Of a stretch of DNA of 43,760 bases, positions 39,251 through 43,760 are shown one piece after another (position 1 is the stretch's first letter; every line of letters starts with the position of its first letter). The DNA lies in contig CALXZP010000003.1 in the NCBI GenBank assembly GCA_944393255.1, positions 1 through 43,760 on the forward strand, given 5' to 3'. The notes under the pieces are model-generated. The model was given only the letters and a program-made list of their open reading frames with translations, ran no database searches and had not been told where the DNA came from. The DNA comes from an uncultured Clostridia bacterium. GTDB lineage: Bacteria; Bacillota; Clostridia; UBA1381. The translations under genes and the position numbers were made by a program.

Positions 39251-40978
39251 ATGAATAAAATATCAGCATTATTAATATCGTTCTCAGCAGCGGCGGCGTT
39301 CGGAAGCGCCGCGTATGCTGCGGATTACAGCGTTACCCTCAATGATGTTGAGCTGGACTATGAGCGCGGCTACATTTCCGTTTCCGGAAACATAGGCGAA
39401 ATGAATTCAGGCTCGTACGTATCCATAGAGCTGACGGACGAGGACGGCGATACAGTGTATATAGACCAGATAACGAGCACCTCCAAGGGAATGTTCGATC
39501 TGGACATAAAAATGACCTCCGAATACAGGAGCGGCGAATACACCGTGACCGTAAGAGGAACGCAGACCGGCGCTCCGGCGGAAAAGACATTTACGTTCGA
39601 TTCAACAAAGGACAATTTCTATGTTGAGAATGCCGAGCTGCAAAAGGACGGGGAAGCCGCAGAAACAGTGTATGACGGCGATACCCTAAGCGTGGATTTT
39701 GACTATTTCTCATCCTTTTCCTATGCGATGGGCGAGGTGAGATGCAGATGGCAGCTTGCCGGTTCGCCGGACGGCGAATATTTCGACCTGAGCGAGACTG
39801 AGGGAAGTACATATACTCTGTCGCTTTCCGATATAGAGAGAGTATGCGCCGAGCATCCCGACAATTTTGCAGACAAGAAGCTGTATATCCGCGCGGCGGT
39901 CAGGGTCAAGACGGAAAATTCGCAGGATTACAGCGCGGAGGCGGTAAGCGGAAATACCGCCGAGGCGGTAACTTTGCCGTATGTAACGGATATAAGGATA
40001 ACGGGCAATGCGTCGGTCGGTTCAACGCTCAGCGCAAGCTACGTTTATCATGATTTCCAGAACAAGCCCGAGCAAAGCTCGGAATACGAGTGGATAAAGA
40101 GCCGTTCGCAGGACGGCGAATATACGTCTGCTGGCAAGGGACTCACGTATATCCCCGGCTCGTCGGATCAGGGATATTACCTTAAGCTCAGGATAACGCC
40201 GAGAACGAACGGCGGCTCTCTTGCGGGCGCTCCGGCGGTATCCGCCGGCAGTGTATATATCGGTACAGGCTCATCCGGCGGCGGCGGAGGCGGCGGCAAC
40301 GGAGGCGGCGGTGGCGGCGGAGGCTCAACCTCTGTCTCAAGACCCGTAACGCCCGCGGCAACGCAGTCTCCCGAGGAGGAACCGACGGCTTCACCCGGAA
40401 CGGATGTGAACGGTTCGGATACAGAGAAAGGCTTTTCGGATGTGGACGAAAGCCACTGGGCTAAGAATGAGATCGGCGCGGCAGTCGAACACGGAATAGT
40501 TTCCGGCTTCGGCGACGGTACATTCAGACCCGAAGAAGCTGTGACCAGGGCGGAATTTTCAAAGATGATACTAAGCGCCATAGGCGAAAGCGGCGTCGAA
40601 TACGGCGGCGGGTTCTCAGATGTTGCGGCGGACGCATGGTATGCGGAGGCTGTGGCGGCTTGCGCGGAGCTGGGCATAGTCAGCGGCGACAGCGGAATGT
40701 TCAGACCTGACGATAAGATAACGCGCGAGGAGATGGCAAAAATGGTCGTTCTTGCATACAGGACGGGCACGGACGGCGAAGAATTTGAGACCGGCGGCGA
40801 AATTTCATTCACCGATTCGGACGCGATAAGCGGCTGGGCTTTGGAATTTGCGGAGGAGTGCGCATACCGCGGCTTCATGAACGGTATGCCGGACGGGAGC
40901 TTTGCTCCGGCGGCGAACGCAACAAGGGCGCAGGCGGCGGCTGTGGCGAACAGACTTTACGACAGCCTTAACGGTTGA
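39251..40978 (+). CDS. Secreted SLH-anchored protein with glycine-rich linker
   Basis: The 575-residue protein starts at ATG 39251, after GAGGTGG that overlaps the previous stop region. It has a signal peptide (MNKISALLISFSAAAAFGSAAYA), two or three Ig-like beta domains (about 25-335), a linker of almost pure glycine then Thr/Pro/Ser (about 340-395), and three full SLH modules (about 396-575: GFSDVDESHWAKNEI, FSDVAADAWYAEAV, FTDSDAISGWALEF, each with the TRAEF/TREEM/TRAQA motif). The SLH part fixes it to the cell wall and the linker spans the wall. A ligand-binding or adhesive role is probable; no enzyme motif is seen. Confidence 0.88.
   Translation: MNKISALLISFSAAAAFGSAAYAADYSVTLNDVELDYERGYISVSGNIGEMNSGSYVSIELTDEDGDTVYIDQITSTSKGMFDLDIKMTSEYRSGEYTVTVRGTQTGAPAEKTFTFDSTKDNFYVENAELQKDGEAAETVYDGDTLSVDFDYFSSFSYAMGEVRCRWQLAGSPDGEYFDLSETEGSTYTLSLSDIERVCAEHPDNFADKKLYIRAAVRVKTENSQDYSAEAVSGNTAEAVTLPYVTDIRITGNASVGSTLSASYVYHDFQNKPEQSSEYEWIKSRSQDGEYTSAGKGLTYIPGSSDQGYYLKLRITPRTNGGSLAGAPAVSAGSVYIGTGSSGGGGGGGNGGGGGGGGSTSVSRPVTPAATQSPEEEPTASPGTDVNGSDTEKGFSDVDESHWAKNEIGAAVEHGIVSGFGDGTFRPEEAVTRAEFSKMILSAIGESGVEYGGGFSDVAADAWYAEAVAACAELGIVSGDSGMFRPDDKITREEMAKMVVLAYRTGTDGEEFETGGEISFTDSDAISGWALEFAEECAYRGFMNGMPDGSFAPAANATRAQAAAVANRLYDSLNG
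40275..40325 (+). repeat. Low-complexity GGC/GGA repeat coding for polyglycine
   Basis: About 17 near-consecutive Gly codons (one Asn interruption) mark the linker between the Ig-like and SLH parts of the preceding gene. Such repeats can change length by slippage. Confidence 0.8.
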
Positions 40979-41010
40979 TATACATGCGGATGAAAATAGG
41001 AGAGAAGACA

Positions 41011-43760
41011 ATGATCAAAAGGAAAACAAAGAAAATAATCACGGCGTTCGTGCTTGCGCTTTCCTTGGCGGCGTCCTGTATCCAAGCGTTCGCATTCTCA
41101 ACGGAAATGCCGCAGGATACCAATGCGAGCCGGTTCAAGCCTGCGATAGAGATGAGCGTCATGCTCGGGATAATGGACATAAGCGAGAGTATGGAGTTTG
41201 AAGGGAGCAAGTCAGTCACGCGCGCGGAGCTGGCGGATATTGCGCTGGGCATGCTCAACCTCCGAGGTATAGTTAATTCCGAGGGCGAGGCGGAGATAGA
41301 GGCGGCGAACGGTCAGGTCATAAGCTCAGACTGGATGGGCTCGTCCATCTCCGGCGCACAGGCGGCGGTAAAGGTACCGAAGTTCAGCGATGTGGGCTTT
41401 GACAACGAGGATTACGCCGCGATACAGTTCGTTTCGGATCTGGGCATAATGAGCGGCTACGGCGACGGTACATTCCGTCCGGACGAGCCGGTACTTTATA
41501 AGGATATGCTAAAGGTCATCGTGACCGTTCTCGGCTACAGGCTGTACGCCGAAAAGGAGGGCGGCTACCCCGCAGGCTACATAAGGCGCGCGGCGGCGCT
41601 GGAGATAGACGAATACGTATCTCTGAGCGAAAATTCCACGGTGACGAGGGAAGAGGCGGCGGTCCTCATCTGCAACGCTCTTGAGGCGGATATATGTAAC
41701 GAGGAGCTTGAGACCCTGGACGGAGTAACGCTTCTGAGCAAATATTTTAACGTTTCAAAGACGACCGGACTTGTTACGGCTCTGGAAAAGACGGGACTTT
41801 ACAGCGAGGAATCGGGCGTTGATGAAAACGGCGTTAAGATAGGCAGCGACTCATTCAAGGCGGGCGGCAGGTTCAGCGATGCCATGCTCGGCAGACGCGT
41901 TACCTGCTACTATGAGATGGACACCCGCGAGGTGATATACGTTATAGAGCGCGAGGGCGACAATACGGAGATCGCATTTGACTACAGCGAGTTTGACAGT
42001 CTGAACGGGCGCAGGCTCACATATTACACCGAGGATACCGGAAAGACAAAAACAGTAACGATGGCGGAGAACGCGCCGGTCATCGTTAACGGAGTTTACG
42101 CCGATATCATAAACAACGTAGATTTTGAGGCTTTCGGAGAGTATTCGAGCGATATGCGCCTGCTCGACAGCAACAGCGACGGCACATACGACGTTCTGTT
42201 CGTTAACAGCTACAAAACGTATATAATAAGAAACGTAAACGCGGCGGAGGAGCGTATATTCGTTTCCGATGTAACGGATGCATCCGGCGGCAGCGCGGTG
42301 ATAGCGAACAGCGCCGGAACCAGCTATATCCCGATAGAGCTGAACGACGGAACTGTATACCGGTATTTCCGCGACGGAGCGCAGACCACTATAGAGGCGC
42401 TCAGGACGGATACCGTTATATCGGTGGCGGAAAGCCAAAACGTGCGCGGCGTGAAGTATACGGATATATACATCTCGTCCGTTAAGATAAGCGGTACGAT
42501 ATCGCTTGTGAACGAGGAATATATCGAGGTGAACGGTACCCGGTACGATATGGTGCCGAACGCCAATCTTGTTGATCTGCGCAGCGGCTACACCGGAACG
42601 CTGTATCTTGATATAAATAACAAGGTAGCCGCCTACAGTGCAGATTCCGCGGCTTACGACTATGCCGTGCTTCTGGGCGCGGACGTTGACGCGGACGGAG
42701 TGACAGTCATATTCAATATGTTCAGGAAGAACAGCGGCAAGCTTGAATGGGTAAAGGCAGCGCCGAAGGTTGTATATAACAGGAAGCAGCACAGGGCTAC
42801 GGAGGTATATGAAACGCTCGGCGGCGCAAAGATGCCGTACCAGTTCATAGCGTACAAGCTCAATACGGACGGGCTGGTGTCCGAGATAGTCACGCCGACG
42901 GTATATACCAGCTGGAACTATTCCGAATCGGATGTGCCGAGCGGCGGCGACATAACAATAGACCGTATGAGCGAAGGTATCTTGAGCACCTACACGAACA
43001 GTACGGGCGACGCCGGGCCGGGCGTGCGCGGCACGAGGAAATGCTTCAGAACGTTTTTCGGCGATTTCATCCCGGCGGACGACATCATGATATTCGACCT
43101 GTCCGCCGCCGACGCGAACAACTGGAGCGTTAAGACGGGCTCGTCGAACCTTACGCATAACCGCGATTACGACTGTGCGGCGTATAACCTGTCATACGGA
43201 AACCTAGCGTCGATAATGGTCATATTCCCGACCACGGTCGAATACAGCTCGAAGGTAAGGGACGTTTCTTACTACGACAAGGACTGCGTTATCGTTTCCG
43301 ACCTGGCTACGGGAGTGGATGAGGACGGCACTGTAGTAACGCAGATAACGGGCTACTCCATGGGCGCGATAGTGAACTACCGGATAGAGTATGAGGAGAA
43401 CAAGGAAAAGGCCGAGCAGATAGATATCGGCGACGTATGGCAGTTTGACGTCAACTCCTCCGGCAAGGTCATAGCCGCGAGCGAGATATTCAACAGCGAT
43501 CAGGATCTGTCGGCGGTCAAGCTGGTAAGAGAAGGGCTTATGGGAACAAACCAGACCTCAGCGTCCTTTGAGCGCAGCATAGGCATTGTTAAGGAAATAA
43601 ACGGGAATGCTCTTGTGGTAGGCATCGATGAGAACAGCACCAACCAGGGTACCACCTATACCGCGCCCGGCGCGGCTCTGAACAGGCTGTGGGTAACGAA
43701 GCTCGGCGTGTACGGAACGACCTATGTATATTGGTATGACGCGGAGGTGAACGCCGTTGA
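41011..43760 (+). CDS. Large SLH-domain surface protein, 3' end outside window
   Basis: An open frame from ATG 41011 (after GGAGAG) continues without a stop for 916 codons to the window edge. The signal peptide is MIKRKTKKIITAFVLALSLAASCIQAFA. Three SLH modules come first (about 28-220: MSVMLGIMDISESMEF...TRAELADIALGML; FSDVGFDNEDYAAIQFVSDLGIMSGYGDGTFRPDEPV; ...VTREEAAVLICNAL). A long beta-rich region with no recognised catalytic motif follows. An N-terminal SLH block is the reverse of the previous gene's order. It is 32 nt behind that gene and clearly in the same operon. A leftward 435-codon frame at 41851-43158 is only a shadow of this gene. Confidence 0.88.
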   Translation, partial: MIKRKTKKIITAFVLALSLAASCIQAFAFSTEMPQDTNASRFKPAIEMSVMLGIMDISESMEFEGSKSVTRAELADIALGMLNLRGIVNSEGEAEIEAANGQVISSDWMGSSISGAQAAVKVPKFSDVGFDNEDYAAIQFVSDLGIMSGYGDGTFRPDEPVLYKDMLKVIVTVLGYRLYAEKEGGYPAGYIRRAAALEIDEYVSLSENSTVTREEAAVLICNALEADICNEELETLDGVTLLSKYFNVSKTTGLVTALEKTGLYSEESGVDENGVKIGSDSFKAGGRFSDAMLGRRVTCYYEMDTREVIYVIEREGDNTEIAFDYSEFDSLNGRRLTYYTEDTGKTKTVTMAENAPVIVNGVYADIINNVDFEAFGEYSSDMRLLDSNSDGTYDVLFVNSYKTYIIRNVNAAEERIFVSDVTDASGGSAVIANSAGTSYIPIELNDGTVYRYFRDGAQTTIEALRTDTVISVAESQNVRGVKYTDIYISSVKISGTISLVNEEYIEVNGTRYDMVPNANLVDLRSGYTGTLYLDINNKVAAYSADSAAYDYAVLLGADVDADGVTVIFNMFRKNSGKLEWVKAAPKVVYNRKQHRATEVYETLGGAKMPYQFIAYKLNTDGLVSEIVTPTVYTSWNYSESDVPSGGDITIDRMSEGILSTYTNSTGDAGPGVRGTRKCFRTFFGDFIPADDIMIFDLSAADANNWSVKTGSSNLTHNRDYDCAAYNLSYGNLASIMVIFPTTVEYSSKVRDVSYYDKDCVIVSDLATGVDEDGTVVTQITGYSMGAIVNYRIEYEENKEKAEQIDIGDVWQFDVNSSGKVIAASEIFNSDQDLSAVKLVREGLMGTNQTSASFERSIGIVKEINGNALVVGIDENSTNQGTTYTAPGAALNRLWVTKLGVYGTTYVYWYDAEVNAV

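Noticed and set aside
41851..43158. 435-codon leftward open frame near the right edge
   Set aside because: Antisense shadow of the SLH gene that starts at 41011 and stays open to the window end.

Overview
The window looks like chromosome of an anaerobic, probably gut-associated Bacillota (class Clostridia). The evidence is Gram-positive style ribosome binding sites (AGGAGG-like) and near-consensus sigma-A promoters, several secreted proteins anchored by S-layer homology (SLH) domains, an Lpl-type oligosaccharide ABC importer with no ATPase of its own, and frequent ATA and AGG codons. SLH proteins with copper-amine-oxidase-like N-domains recall Monoglobus and relatives, but that placement is inference. 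No 16S gene or other taxonomic marker is present. || Region 1 (1-5.9 kb): the first codons of a leftward gene with a palindromic operator inside its promoter; a double-HTH XRE regulator; mgtE (Mg2+ transporter/channel) behind a long leader carrying a possible leader peptide; two secreted SLH proteins. The second SLH gene sits between 28-nt direct repeats, as if inserted. || Region 2 (5.9-11.8 kb): a compact, GC-rich, co-directional run of hemB, hemL, cobO and cobT (tetrapyrrole and corrinoid metabolism), then a nitroreductase with its own promoter and a LarC-family gene whose conserved motifs are degenerate. || Region 3 (about 11.8-19.0 kb): an AT-rich accessory island with scars of several mobile elements. 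It holds a methyltransferase, a 39-codon fragment, a terminator directly followed by what looks like a truncated group II intron, an HTH protein/response regulator/histidine kinase set, and an ABC transporter of the antimicrobial-peptide-resistance type. The transporter permease is split by a -1 frameshift at A AAA AAT. The island ends with a truncated cysteine-rich (KTR-like) gene and a 176-bp internally deleted IS21-like element. || Region 4 (19-25.7 kb): tRNA-Gln(CTG) with terminator, a UvrA2-like ABC protein, an orphan ferredoxin-like C-terminal piece of an aldo/keto reductase, larB, an AraC regulator on the opposite strand, and a MATE exporter. || Region 5 (25.7-43.8 kb): a polysaccharide-use locus. 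A leftward pair (six-hairpin glycosidase and SGNH esterase) diverges from a rightward cluster: membrane-bound AraC-type sensor, LplABC-like importer, a 1072-residue heparinase II/III-type lyase, a secreted Ig-like protein, and two SLH proteins, the last running off the window. I infer that uronic-acid polysaccharide is cut at the cell surface, oligosaccharides are imported, and the AraC-type sensor controls the locus. || A structured intergenic repeat of about 170 bp occurs twice (15378-15554 and 24100-24263), each time upstream of an exporter gene.
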